From positions 1 through 42,353 of the forward strand of contig CALUYV010000008.1 in NCBI GenBank assembly GCA_944325095.1: 42,353 nt of DNA. The letters are read 5' to 3'. The position numbers and the translations under genes were made by a program. The first letter of the stretch is position 1. Each line of letters starts with the position of its first letter. Positions 18,302 to 25,798 of this stretch are shown one piece after another. Source of the DNA: Candidatus Gastranaerophilales bacterium (GTDB lineage: Bacteria; Cyanobacteriota; Vampirovibrionia; Gastranaerophilales; Gastranaerophilaceae). Under the pieces are notes generated by a model, which made no database searches, was not told the DNA's origin, and worked only from the letters and a program-made list of their open reading frames with translations.

Positions 18302-18363
18302 TTTCTGCTAATAAAAATTTATTGGTGCTATCATAGTAAATAGAATATTGAAAGAGGAAGATT

Positions 18364-18576
18364 ATGAGCCACATTGTTATAGATAAAGACAGATGTAAGG
18401 CATGTTATTTATGTATTAAAGAATGCCCTAAACATTTAATAAGAGTCAGTGATAAAACAAATTCATTAGGGAATCGGGTTGTGGAATTCTGTGATGAAAA
18501 CAAAGAATGTCTGGGCTGTGCAATGTGTGCGCAGAGATGTCCGGATTTGGCGATTACAGAGGTTTATAGAGGTTAG
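18364..18576 (+). CDS. korD: 2-oxoacid:ferredoxin oxidoreductase, delta (ferredoxin-like) subunit
   Basis: A 70-residue 2x[4Fe-4S] ferredoxin-like subunit. Cluster ligands are C11, C14, C17, C21 and C49, C52, C55, C59, each group followed by Pro, which is the classic pattern. It would pass electrons from the thiamine enzyme to free ferredoxin in the cytoplasm. First of four genes (delta, alpha, beta, gamma) typical of four-subunit 2-oxoglutarate or branched-chain 2-oxoacid oxidoreductases. A ribosome site AGAGGAAG lies a few bases before the ATG; only two bases separate it from the alpha gene. Confidence 0.9.
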   Translation: MSHIVIDKDRCKACYLCIKECPKHLIRVSDKTNSLGNRVVEFCDENKECLGCAMCAQRCPDLAITEVYRG

Positions 18577-18578
18577 AC

Positions 18579-19646
18579 ATGGCACTTGAAACAATAGTAA
18601 AAAACAAAGTTCTCATAAAAGGTAATTTTGCCATCGCAAATGCAGCAGTAATGGCAGGATGTCAGTGTTATTTCGGGTATCCGATTACTCCGCAGAGTGA
18701 AATCGGCGAATTTATGAGCGGAAAAATGCAGGAACTTAAAAGGGCATATGTTTCTGCCGAGAGCGAGTTGGCAGCAATAAATATGGTTATAGGCGCATGT
18801 TCAACCGGCGTTAAAGCAATGACATCATCATCTTCTTGTGCTGTTGCGCTTATGCAGGAAGGTTTATCGTATGCTTGTGCAGATGAATTACCGGTTGTCC
18901 TTGTCAGCGTAATGAGAGGCGGGCCGGGGTTAGGCAATATCTATCCGTCACAGGGTGATTATAATCAAACATTGAAAGGCGGCGGCAACGGGGATTACAA
19001 AATGATTGTACTTGCGCCGTCAACTGTTCAGGAATGTTTTGATTTAACATATAAAGCCTTCTATCTGGCTCATAAATATAAAAATCCGACCGTTCTTCTT
19101 GCCGACGGGCTTCTCGGACAAATGATGGAACCTGTTGAATTGAAAGATTACCCGTATCCTGAAATTGATAATTCAGAATGGTGTCTTAACGGAGCGAAAG
19201 GAAGAGACGGCAGAATTATCCGCTCTTATGCTCCGCTTGCGGAAGACAGATGCGAATTTCTGGAAAAATTGTTCGGGAAATACAGACAAATAGAGCAAAA
19301 TGAAGTTGATTGGGAAGAACAAAATACTGCTGATGCTGACATTTTGTTTGTAAGTTTCGGTTCAACGGCAAGGAATGTAAAAACAGCAGTCAAAATATGC
19401 CGTGAAAAAGGCATAAAAGCAGGTATATTAAGACCGATAACACTTTTTCCGTTCCCTGCAAAACGGCTGCAGGAACTTGCAAATCAGGTAAAGAAAATTG
19501 TTACGGTTGAAGTTAATATGGGACAGATGGTTAACGATGTAAGACTTGCGGTTAACGGGAAAGTTCCGGTAGAGTTGATTCATAAAGGTGTCGGCACTCC
19601 GCCGCCGCCTGAGGAAATCGTTTCACAAATTGAGGAGTTGATATAA
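18579..19646 (+). CDS. korA: 2-oxoacid:ferredoxin oxidoreductase, alpha subunit
   Basis: A 355-residue subunit with the pyrimidine-binding domain of thiamine enzymes (residues 10-190) and a C-terminal transketolase-like domain II. Family markers are G-N-x-A-I-A-x-A-A in the first 25 residues, F-G-Y-P-I-T-P-Q-S-E, the Glu-rich S-A-E-S-E-L-A-A that contacts thiamine, and R-G-G-P-G-L-G-N. The set makes acyl-CoA and CO2 from a 2-oxoacid and CoA while reducing ferredoxin. By length and motifs it fits both KorA (2-oxoglutarate) and VorB (branched-chain 2-oxoacids); I cannot decide between them. In an organism with an incomplete TCA cycle, KorABCD usually supplies or uses 2-oxoglutarate. Confidence 0.88.
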   Translation: MALETIVKNKVLIKGNFAIANAAVMAGCQCYFGYPITPQSEIGEFMSGKMQELKRAYVSAESELAAINMVIGACSTGVKAMTSSSSCAVALMQEGLSYACADELPVVLVSVMRGGPGLGNIYPSQGDYNQTLKGGGNGDYKMIVLAPSTVQECFDLTYKAFYLAHKYKNPTVLLADGLLGQMMEPVELKDYPYPEIDNSEWCLNGAKGRDGRIIRSYAPLAEDRCEFLEKLFGKYRQIEQNEVDWEEQNTADADILFVSFGSTARNVKTAVKICREKGIKAGILRPITLFPFPAKRLQELANQVKKIVTVEVNMGQMVNDVRLAVNGKVPVELIHKGVGTPPPPEEIVSQIEELI

Positions 19647-19648
19647 AG

Positions 19649-20404
19649 ATGGCAACACAAGTTTTTAAAGTACCTGAATCTTTCAGGAAGGATTTTAAAT
19701 ATACATTTTGTCCGGGATGCGACCACGGGGTTGCTATAAGGCTGGTTGCCGAAGTTCTGGATGAATTGGGGCTCCGTGAAAATACAATAGTTGCAGCCTC
19801 TGTCGGATGTTCTGTCACTATTTATGACTTTTTGAATGTTGATGCTCTGGAAGCTCCTCACGGGAGAGCAATGGCTGAAGCAACCGGTATAAAAAGGGCA
19901 TGCCCTGATAAATTTGTTTTTACATATCAAGGGGACGGTGATTTTGCCTCTATTGGACTTGCGGAAAGTCTGCATGCGGCACTTCGCGGTGAAAAAATTT
20001 CTGCAATTTGTATCAACAATACTACCTTTGGAATGACGGGCGGACAATTAGGGCCGACAACAATGCTCGGACAGGTTACAACAACCTCTCCGACCGGCAG
20101 AAATGTTGAATATTACGGTTATCCTATAAAAATTGCGGAGCATGTTGCCCTGTGTGACGGAACTGCTTTCAGTGCAAGAGTGTCGCTTGATTCAATACCT
20201 AATATAAGAAAAGCAAAACAGGCAATAAAAAAAGCCTTTGAAGTTCAACTGCAAGGGCTGGGATTAGGCTTTGTCGAAATACTGTCAAGTTGTCCGACAA
20301 ACTGGAAAATGACACCGGAACAAGCGCATGAGCGTATAAGAACGCAAATGAGCGAAATATTTAAGCCGGGTGTATATAAAGATGTAACAGCAGAGTTGAA
20401 ATAA
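19649..20404 (+). CDS. korB: 2-oxoacid:ferredoxin oxidoreductase, beta subunit (thiamine-PP)
   Basis: A 251-residue subunit carrying the thiamine diphosphate site: C-P-G-C-D-H-G near residue 22, then G-D-G-D-F-A-S-I-G and a downstream N-N-T-T-F-G-M-T-G-G-Q, which together bind the Mg-diphosphate. The Q-x-x-P-T-T motif after it is typical for KorB/VorA. It has no extra cysteine cluster of its own beyond the N-terminal C-P-G-C, consistent with the separate ferredoxin subunit. It begins two bases after the alpha stop, with GAGGAG inside the alpha gene as ribosome site, and is followed by the gamma gene after ten bases. Confidence 0.9.
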   Translation: MATQVFKVPESFRKDFKYTFCPGCDHGVAIRLVAEVLDELGLRENTIVAASVGCSVTIYDFLNVDALEAPHGRAMAEATGIKRACPDKFVFTYQGDGDFASIGLAESLHAALRGEKISAICINNTTFGMTGGQLGPTTMLGQVTTTSPTGRNVEYYGYPIKIAEHVALCDGTAFSARVSLDSIPNIRKAKQAIKKAFEVQLQGLGLGFVEILSSCPTNWKMTPEQAHERIRTQMSEIFKPGVYKDVTAELK

Positions 20405-20414
20405 GGATGTAATA

Positions 20415-20963
20415 ATGGAAAAAGATTTTATAATAGCAGGATTTGGCGGTCAAGGCATATTGTTAGCCGGAGAAGTTTTAGCGAACGGATTTATGCTTGA
20501 TAATAAAAATGTTACCTGGTACCCTTCGTATGGTGCGGAAATGCGCGGTGGAACAGTGAATTGTACCATTGTTGCTGCTGATGAAGAGGTCAGCGCAGTG
20601 CAAAAATCAGCCGCTGACTACATTATAGTCTTAAATCAGGCTTCTTTTGACAGATTTATATCAAAAGTTAAAAAAGGCGGTACTATTATTGTAAATTCTT
20701 CTCTTGCAAAAATTGAAAAAATAAGAAATGATATAAATTATGTATTTGCACCAATCACCGAAATGGCGCAAGAAAAACTCGGTAATATTAAAATGTCCAA
20801 TATTCTGGCTTTAGGAATTGTATCAAAAGTAAGCAGACTCATCAGTATTCAAATGCTTGAAAAGGCTCTTGATAATGTAATTCCGCCTCACAAAAGAAAT
20901 CTTATACCTAAAAATATCGAGGCTTTAAAACTCGGTTATGAGTATGATTTATTGCCGGTTTAA
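20415..20963 (+). CDS. korC: 2-oxoacid:ferredoxin oxidoreductase, gamma subunit
   Basis: A 182-residue gamma-domain subunit, recognised by the N-terminal G-F-G-G-Q-G-I-L-L-A-G and the Y-P-S-Y-G-A-E-M-R-G-G-T motif that forms the CoA-binding side of these enzymes. Length is usual. AAGGATG precedes the start. It completes the delta-alpha-beta-gamma set, so the whole enzyme can be made from this operon. A 12-bp AT-rich hairpin overlaps the stop codon. Confidence 0.9.
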   Translation: MEKDFIIAGFGGQGILLAGEVLANGFMLDNKNVTWYPSYGAEMRGGTVNCTIVAADEEVSAVQKSAADYIIVLNQASFDRFISKVKKGGTIIVNSSLAKIEKIRNDINYVFAPITEMAQEKLGNIKMSNILALGIVSKVSRLISIQMLEKALDNVIPPHKRNLIPKNIEALKLGYEYDLLPV

Positions 20964-20995
20964 TTTAAAATCACCTAAAAAGTTGATTTTAAATT
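20962..20995 (+). terminator. AT-rich hairpin after korC (weak terminator or processing site)
   Basis: AATTTAAAATCA and TGATTTTAAATT form a perfect 12-bp stem with a 10-base loop, beginning within the korC stop codon. The stem is weak and no T-run follows, so full termination is doubtful; it may protect the mRNA end or attenuate into the next small gene. Confidence 0.4.
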
Positions 20996-21045
20996 TGAAG
21001 GAAAAGTTTATTCTTATCATGTGACATTTAAGAGGTTTAAATAAA

Positions 21046-21279
21046 GTGAAACGTGAAAACATTATTTCTTCGATTAAGGAAAAAGAAATACAGTTGTCGA
21101 AATTAAAAGAACACATTGATAAGAGTGAAGTTTGTTCGGATTTATACAATAAAATACTAATAGAAAAAGCAATACTGGCAAAACAGTTAGAAGATATGAA
21201 ACGCAAATCAATCATTACCAGAATCAAGCACTTGCTGCCGCGGCAGGAGAAATTGATTTGTGATTACTTTAATAAATAA
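21046..21279 (+). CDS. small coiled-coil protein, unknown
   Basis: A 77-residue, Lys/Glu/Ile-rich protein starting with GTG, with AGAGG about ten bases upstream. Residues 5-55 have a heptad pattern and should form a helical hairpin; the tail is basic (K-R-K-S, R-I-K-H). No family recognised. It lies 82 bases after korC and 127 before rpsU, and could be read from the korC message past the weak hairpin. Lysine-rich composition fits the genome, and the frame is clean, but without homologues its reality is not certain. Confidence 0.55.
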   Translation: MKRENIISSIKEKEIQLSKLKEHIDKSEVCSDLYNKILIEKAILAKQLEDMKRKSIITRIKHLLPRQEKLICDYFNK

Positions 21280-21330
21280 AGTTGATTTTGCCTGTATATT
21301 TCTGCCGGAATACATAAATAGTCACCATAC

Positions 21331-21359
21331 TTGCATTTTTAGAGTTTCTAATATATAAT
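21331..21359 (+). promoter_or_regulatory. promoter of rpsU
   Basis: TTGCAT (21331-21336), 17 bases, perfect TATAAT (21354-21359). Initiation near 21366 gives a leader of about 40 bases that contains the GGTGGTG ribosome site. This is the best sigma-70 type promoter in the window. Confidence 0.75.
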
Positions 21360-21406
21360 TACAGTATTACTCCTGTAAATAAGACATAAAGGTGGTGAAA
21401 ATATAA

Positions 21407-21580
21407 ATGGCAGAAGTTAAAGTTGGCGAAAACGAAAGTATCGAAAGCGCTTTAAGACGTTTCAAAAAGAAAATCCAAAAAGCCGGTATTCTTTCTGAAG
21501 TAAAAAAACGCGAAAGATATGAAAAGCCTAGCGTTAAAAGAAAACATAAATCTGAAGCAGCCAGAAAAAGAAAAATTTAA
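21407..21580 (+). CDS. rpsU: 30S ribosomal protein S21
   Basis: A 57-residue basic protein: [16 protein letters not shown] near the N-terminus is the S21 signature, followed by an Arg/Lys-rich tail (R-E-R-Y-E-K-P-S and a final K-R-K-H-K and R-K-R-K). S21 sits on the 30S platform and helps base-pairing with mRNA leaders. At 57 residues it is shorter than the 71-residue E. coli protein and like those of cyanobacteria and Gram-positives. It is a single-gene unit with its own promoter and terminator. Confidence 0.95.
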   Translation: MAEVKVGENESIESALRRFKKKIQKAGILSEVKKRERYEKPSVKRKHKSEAARKRKI

Positions 21581-21593
21581 GTTTGCTATAGAG

Positions 21594-21632
21594 AAATAGA
21601 GGAAGGTCTAAAAGACTTTCCTCTATTTTTTT
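21594..21632 (+). terminator. terminator of rpsU
   Basis: A 15-bp stem (21595-21609 with 21613-21627, one G-T pair) with an AAA loop and a run of T. It ends 4 bases before the stop of the convergent small gene and may serve both strands. Confidence 0.9.
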
Positions 21633-21635
21633 AAT

Positions 21636-21929
21636 TTATCCGAGAACACTGAAGCCGACAATGGCATTTACTGCTATATTGAACCATTTATATTCAACAA
21701 AAACATCCAAATCACATTCACAATCTCCTATTTTGCAGCTGCACAAATCTTCTATTCGTGCGATTTTGACATCTTTCAGCGCAACCAGACAATCGTGGCA
21801 ATTTTTACAATTGTTTTCGTAATCATGAATTGTTCCGACAATATGCAGTCTGTCAGTCAAAAAAATCACTCTTGCGGTAGAGTTTTCTTCCATTATGTTA
21901 TTTATTGCTTCACCTAACGATTTTGTCAT
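21636..21929 (-). CDS. small cysteine-rich protein, unknown
   Basis: A 97-residue protein with seven cysteines in two groups, C41-x2-C44-x2-C47 and C63-x-C65-x4-C70-x-C72, suggesting bound zinc or an iron-sulfur cluster. The region before them (residues 18-38) looks like a small beta-barrel strand set, and the last 15 residues are hydrophobic. A consensus AAAGGAGG precedes the ATG, which strongly supports translation. I do not recognise the family. It is a single gene convergent with rpsU and 65 bases after the zinc-ribbon gene on the same strand. Confidence 0.75.
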   Translation of the reverse strand: MTKSLGEAINNIMEENSTARVIFLTDRLHIVGTIHDYENNCKNCHDCLVALKDVKIARIEDLCSCKIGDCECDLDVFVEYKWFNIAVNAIVGFSVLG

Positions 21930-21994
21930 AAAACCTCCTTTGATACAGGAATTGTAAGCGGTATCAAAGCAGTATTTATCCGCCGGTTGGAATA

Positions 21995-22222
21995 CTATCG
22001 TGGGGATTTTCTAAAAATATTTTTGTCTTTCAGTTTTTCACGGGGAACAACCAGCCCGCAAAATTTACAGGCGAATAAAGTATTAGTGCTGTCTAACGGT
22101 AAAAAACAATGATCACATTCGTCCGCATCCGGAGAATTTTTACCGCTGTCAGATTCTGTGTATTCAAACCTGTTATATTTCTTTGATTTAAAAGCATTTA
22201 CAATTAATTCAAAAATATACAT
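21995..22222 (-). CDS. small zinc-ribbon protein, unknown
   Basis: A 75-residue protein with one zinc ribbon: C36-x2-C39 and C52-x2-C55 with a 12-residue gap. The first 12 residues are hydrophobic (Y-I-F-E-L-I-V-N-A-F) and may be amphipathic; the C-terminus is basic. No family recognised. It starts seven bases after the cdd stop on the same strand, so it is probably co-transcribed with cdd, but its ribosome site is poor. Confidence 0.65.
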   Translation of the reverse strand: MYIFELIVNAFKSKKYNRFEYTESDSGKNSPDADECDHCFLPLDSTNTLFACKFCGLVVPREKLKDKNIFRKSPR

Positions 22223-22229
22223 AGTTTAT

Positions 22230-22616
22230 TTATAATGTAAAACTTTCAGGAAGCAAAGCAGCAAGAGTATAAACTTTGATATTATCCCCGTCTTTTACAA
22301 TAACATCAAAACCTTCATCTGTTTCGCAAAACTCATGGATAACCTGTCTGCATGCTCCGCAAGGAAAGCATTTATCTTGATTAGGAGAATATATAGCAAT
22401 TGCTTTTATCCTTTTTTCTCCGTTTGCAATTGCAGAGCCTATAGCATTTCGTTCTGCACAAATAGAAAGACCTATACTCCCGTTTTCAAAATTACAGCCC
22501 TGATACACTGCACCGGATTCAGCAAGAACACATGCGCCAACCGCAAATTTTGAATACGGTGAATATGAGTTTTTGGAAACCTCAATAGCTTTTTGCATTA
22601 ATTCTTCATAAGTCAT
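22230..22616 (-). CDS. cdd: cytidine deaminase
   Basis: A 128-residue zinc enzyme of the homotetrameric short type that turns cytidine and deoxycytidine into uridine forms for pyrimidine salvage. Zinc ligands and catalytic base are in C53-A-E55 and P-C86-G-A-C89-R-Q; the substrate-binding N-F-E-N motif is at 42-45 and the N-terminal Y-S-P-Y-S-K-F-x-V-G-A is standard. AGAGG lies before the ATG. First gene of a short minus-strand unit with the zinc-ribbon gene. Confidence 0.95.
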   Translation of the reverse strand: MTYEELMQKAIEVSKNSYSPYSKFAVGACVLAESGAVYQGCNFENGSIGLSICAERNAIGSAIANGEKRIKAIAIYSPNQDKCFPCGACRQVIHEFCETDEGFDVIVKDGDNIKVYTLAALLPESFTL

Positions 22617-22635
22617 ATCAATAACCTCTTGTTTT

Positions 22636-22664
22636 ATTATAACCTTATTTTTTCGTTTTGTTAG
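22636..22664 (-). promoter_or_regulatory. candidate promoter of cdd
   Basis: On the minus strand, CTAACA (22664-22659), 17 bases, TATAAT (22641-22636). Initiation near 22629 would leave a short leader with the AGAGG ribosome site. Confidence 0.5.
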
Positions 22665-22761
22665 ATTTGTTAACTTTTATTAATTTATTACATTTGCCAT
22701 TCAGAATAAAATTAAAGATTTTGAAAAAACAACCGATAAATAAACAAAGACAGGGCAAACT

Positions 22762-24468
22762 ATGGATGTATCAAGAATAAGTATGGCTACGCCAAAGGTA
22801 ATTGACTGGCGTAAACTTACGGCAAAAGACATAATAAAATACGATTCTGAAGGGATGAATGTTCCTCCGGAGTATTTGTCGTGGGCAAAATCCTTTCGTA
22901 TTGATTTAGAGAAAAATGATACGGATGAAACGACTTATGAAATGGCTGTTTCAAAACCGGACAAGCCGCAGCAAAATATTCAGACTCAGGATTCTGATGA
23001 AATAAATACTGAAACCCCGCAAAAGCCTGACGAAAAAGCAAAAAAAGAAGAAGAAGAAAAAAAGACTGTTGAAAACCCTGAAAACAGAATAGTTCAGACA
23101 GTTGCATCCGCAATGGGAGAAACAGAACTTCCGGGGATTGACTCTTCCGATGAAAACAGAATAGTTCAATCAGTGGCTTCTTCGAGGAGTGCTTCCGGGG
23201 TCGGGGAGTCTGATGTTTCAGAGCCTCAAAATGAACCGGTCAAAAGGGTTGCAGAAACGGTATCTGACGGAATTGAACAAATGGCGGATACAGGTAAGGT
23301 CGCTTCTACTGTTCAACTTGCTGTTGCAGGATTACCGGTAACTGCCGCAGAAGAAGTTGCGGAAACCGGTCAAAAAGACACCTCTGGACAACTTACGGCA
23401 GCAGAACAAACTAAAGCCGTTCAGGAACAAAACGGAACGAGTATGGTTAATCCTTCCGCTGTCGTTGCAGAAGGAGAAGATCCGGAAGAAACGACAGGAC
23501 AAACGGAAGAAGAAATCATTGATGATACAACAGACAGGAATCTGACTGCCGAACAAAAAAGAGATCAAATGAAAGCCGAGGGAGAAGGTGATTTTAGTAT
23601 TGCTAAGGCCTTTGCTCGTTATAGTGTTGAAAAACGTGATGCTGCAAAAGCATCTGCTTCCAGTGTAAACAAAATCGGAGAAAATTCAGATAACTCTATT
23701 GCAAGTCTTAATAGTTATATGCAGGATTTGCTCGGACAGGTTAATGAAGTTCAATCACAAATAAACAGTTTGAAAAACAAGTCGTCAAATAATAAATCAA
23801 ATAATATGTCAAAAATACAGCAGCTGCTGACTCAGTTGAAAAGTCTTGGAACGACAGGGCAAAATACTGCAATCGGATATGATACGGATTTAAATTTATA
23901 TCAGATTCCAATAGATGAAGGTACAGCAATAGGTTTGGATGCTCAAGATTATGGAGATACAACAGTTGATTTGAGTAAAGAAATTAATGGCATTTTTGCT
24001 GTGATGCGCAGATCTATTGAAAATGCCGGTAAAGATGCGGTGAGTGCCGGCGAAAATGCAACAGATACTTCAATAATGATTTCAGACAGAAATCGTGCAA
24101 ATATAAGCACCGTACATCAAAATCAATCGGATATTGAGGGGGCAACCGGGGTATCCGCAGAAGAAGTAGCTCAGGATAACAGAAATTCTCAGCAAAATAT
24201 GAATAATCAGAATGCCAATACAACTATTGCATCAAATCAACCAAAAACAACTGAAAAGACCGGTGAAAATAAAACTGCAGAAACAGGCGAAACTTCCTCT
24301 GAAGCAGCATCAGGCAAACAACAAACAGCAGCACAAAAAGCAGCAAAAGCCGAAGATAATACTTCCGATGCTCAAAAAACCGATGTCGAGAAAAAAGAAG
24401 AAAAAATCGCAAGCGGTAATCTTGATGAAATATTAAAACGCAAAATGCGAAAAGGTGAAACTGTTTAA
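22762..24468 (+). CDS. large low-complexity protein with coiled-coil segment, unknown
   Basis: A 568-residue hydrophilic protein without signal peptide or membrane helix. Residues 1-55 look folded (V-I-D-W-R-K-L, P-P-E-Y-L-S-W-A), residues 60-280 and 440-550 are Glu/Thr/Ala/Gln-rich and probably disordered, and residues 285-350 form a coiled coil (S-L-N-S-Y-M-Q-D-L-L-G-Q-V) followed by a more ordered stretch to about 420. A short repeat E-N-R-I-V-Q-[TS]-V-A-S occurs at 107-116 and 131-140, the DNA identical over 17 bases. The ribosome site is weak. Its stop codon overlaps the stop of the convergent rpe gene. No family recognised; surface, secretion-related or structural roles are all open. 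Confidence 0.75.
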   Translation: MDVSRISMATPKVIDWRKLTAKDIIKYDSEGMNVPPEYLSWAKSFRIDLEKNDTDETTYEMAVSKPDKPQQNIQTQDSDEINTETPQKPDEKAKKEEEEKKTVENPENRIVQTVASAMGETELPGIDSSDENRIVQSVASSRSASGVGESDVSEPQNEPVKRVAETVSDGIEQMADTGKVASTVQLAVAGLPVTAAEEVAETGQKDTSGQLTAAEQTKAVQEQNGTSMVNPSAVVAEGEDPEETTGQTEEEIIDDTTDRNLTAEQKRDQMKAEGEGDFSIAKAFARYSVEKRDAAKASASSVNKIGENSDNSIASLNSYMQDLLGQVNEVQSQINSLKNKSSNNKSNNMSKIQQLLTQLKSLGTTGQNTAIGYDTDLNLYQIPIDEGTAIGLDAQDYGDTTVDLSKEINGIFAVMRRSIENAGKDAVSAGENATDTSIMISDRNRANISTVHQNQSDIEGATGVSAEEVAQDNRNSQQNMNNQNANTTIASNQPKTTEKTGENKTAETGETSSEAASGKQQTAAQKAAKAEDNTSDAQKTDVEKKEEKIASGNLDEILKRKMRKGETV

Positions 24469-25112
24469 CCTTTTAATGATGCAATAGCAGCATTTATATT
24501 AATCGCATTATAAACATAATTTCCTGCAACAAGAGAAGTTGCTCCGTTTCTAATGCACAGGTCAGCAGTTTCTGCATTTATGCCGCCATCTACCTGAATA
24601 ATAACATCAGCATAGCATTTTTGTTTGAAATACTCAATTTTGTCGGCACAGTCATACATAAAACTTTGTCCGCCAAATCCCGGTTCTACAGTCATTACCA
24701 GAACTAAATCAACAAATGGCAGATATTTGTCAATATCAGACGGAATAGTTTTTGGTTTGACGGCAATCCCTGCTTTAACTCCCAAACTTTTAATTTTATC
24801 TATCAAAGGCATGATTTCTTCTTCCTTAACTGCCTCATAGTGAAATGTCAAAATATCTGCTCCTGCATCAGCAAAATCTTCAACATATTTCATAGGATTA
24901 TCTATCATTAGATGAACATCTAATGGGATACCTGAAATTCTTTTTAATGCTTTAACGACAGGTGCGCCGATAGTGATGTTCGGTACAAAGTGTCCGTCCA
25001 TAACATCAACATGTATCCAATCAGCACCGGCATCTTCTACCATATGGACATCTCGTTCCAGATTCGCAAAATCTGCGGACAAAATAGATGGTGAAACAAT
25101 AACATTACTCAT
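24465..25112 (-). CDS. rpe: ribulose-phosphate 3-epimerase
   Basis: A 215-residue TIM-barrel enzyme interconverting ribulose-5-phosphate and xylulose-5-phosphate. Markers: P-S-I-L-S-A-D-F-A-N-L at the start, W-I-H-V-D-V-M-D-G-H-F-V-P with metal ligands, D-V-H-L-M-I, E-P-G-F-G-G-Q-S-F and V-D-G-G-I-N. Length is standard. It begins two bases after the rnc stop, the last gene of the pyrH-frr-cdsA-rnc-rpe run. The stop codon overlaps that of the convergent 568-residue gene, and no terminator is visible between them. Confidence 0.95.
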   Translation of the reverse strand: MSNVIVSPSILSADFANLERDVHMVEDAGADWIHVDVMDGHFVPNITIGAPVVKALKRISGIPLDVHLMIDNPMKYVEDFADAGADILTFHYEAVKEEEIMPLIDKIKSLGVKAGIAVKPKTIPSDIDKYLPFVDLVLVMTVEPGFGGQSFMYDCADKIEYFKQKCYADVIIQVDGGINAETADLCIRNGATSLVAGNYVYNAININAAIASLKG

Positions 25113-25114
25113 AT

Positions 25115-25798
25115 CTATATCAACCCCAACCTTTCACAAGCCGAATACGCACATTTTTGTTCGGCTTCTTTTTTACTGTAACCTTTTTCTGTTGCCAGAA
25201 TCTCATTATCATAAATAACCTGAACCTCAAAAACTCTTTTATGAGCAGGCCCTGATTCATTTATTACCAGATATTCCGGAATTTGTTTGTTTTTATCCTG
25301 CGTATATTCCTGCAGGATTGCTTTTGCATTATATTTTATAAAATTATTTTCAACATCTTTTATATAAGGCATAAAAGTCTTTTCAATATATTTTTCAATT
25401 TCTTTAAATTTTCCGTCAAGATAATATGCCCCGAGGACAGCTTCAAATACACACGCACAAATAGAATTTAAATTTCTGCATCCCTGCTTTTCCTCATGTC
25501 TGCTCATTATAATAAGGGCTTGCAAACCGTTCTTTTTTGCAATATCGGCAAGTGTATTATCAGAAACAACAATGCTTCTGATTTTAGACAATTCCCCTTC
25601 TCTAGAGTCCGGATAACTTCTGTATAATACATCAGATATAGTCAATTTTAAAACCGCATCTCCGAGAAATTCAAGCCGTTCATAGCACTGAGTTTCAGGA
25701 AGGTTATTCTCTTTTGTGTAAGAAGAATGTGTTAATGCACATTTAAAATTATCTTCGTTTGAAATTTCTATTCCAAAAATATCTGAAACCGTTTTCAT
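25115..25798 (-). CDS. rnc: ribonuclease III
   Basis: A 227-residue double-strand-specific RNase. The catalytic signature E-R-L-E-F-L-G-D-A-V-L is near residue 40, with a second acidic site later in the domain (F-E-A-V-L-G-A), and a double-stranded RNA-binding domain covers about 155-225 (L-Q-E-Y-T-Q, K-K-E-A-E-Q-K-C-A). It processes rRNA precursors and structured mRNAs. I place the start at 25798: this ATG overlaps the cdsA stop (TAATG), has AAAGG nine bases upstream and gives the family's usual length; a frame open back to 25840 adds 14 residues with no ribosome site. Confidence 0.94.
   Translation of the reverse strand: MKTVSDIFGIEISNEDNFKCALTHSSYTKENNLPETQCYERLEFLGDAVLKLTISDVLYRSYPDSREGELSKIRSIVVSDNTLADIAKKNGLQALIIMSRHEEKQGCRNLNSICACVFEAVLGAYYLDGKFKEIEKYIEKTFMPYIKDVENNFIKYNAKAILQEYTQDKNKQIPEYLVINESGPAHKRVFEVQVIYDNEILATEKGYSKKEAEQKCAYSACERLGLI

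Noticed and set aside
19580..20047. 155-codon open frame antisense to korA/korB
   Set aside because: Covers conserved catalytic parts of korB on the other strand, with no start signal.
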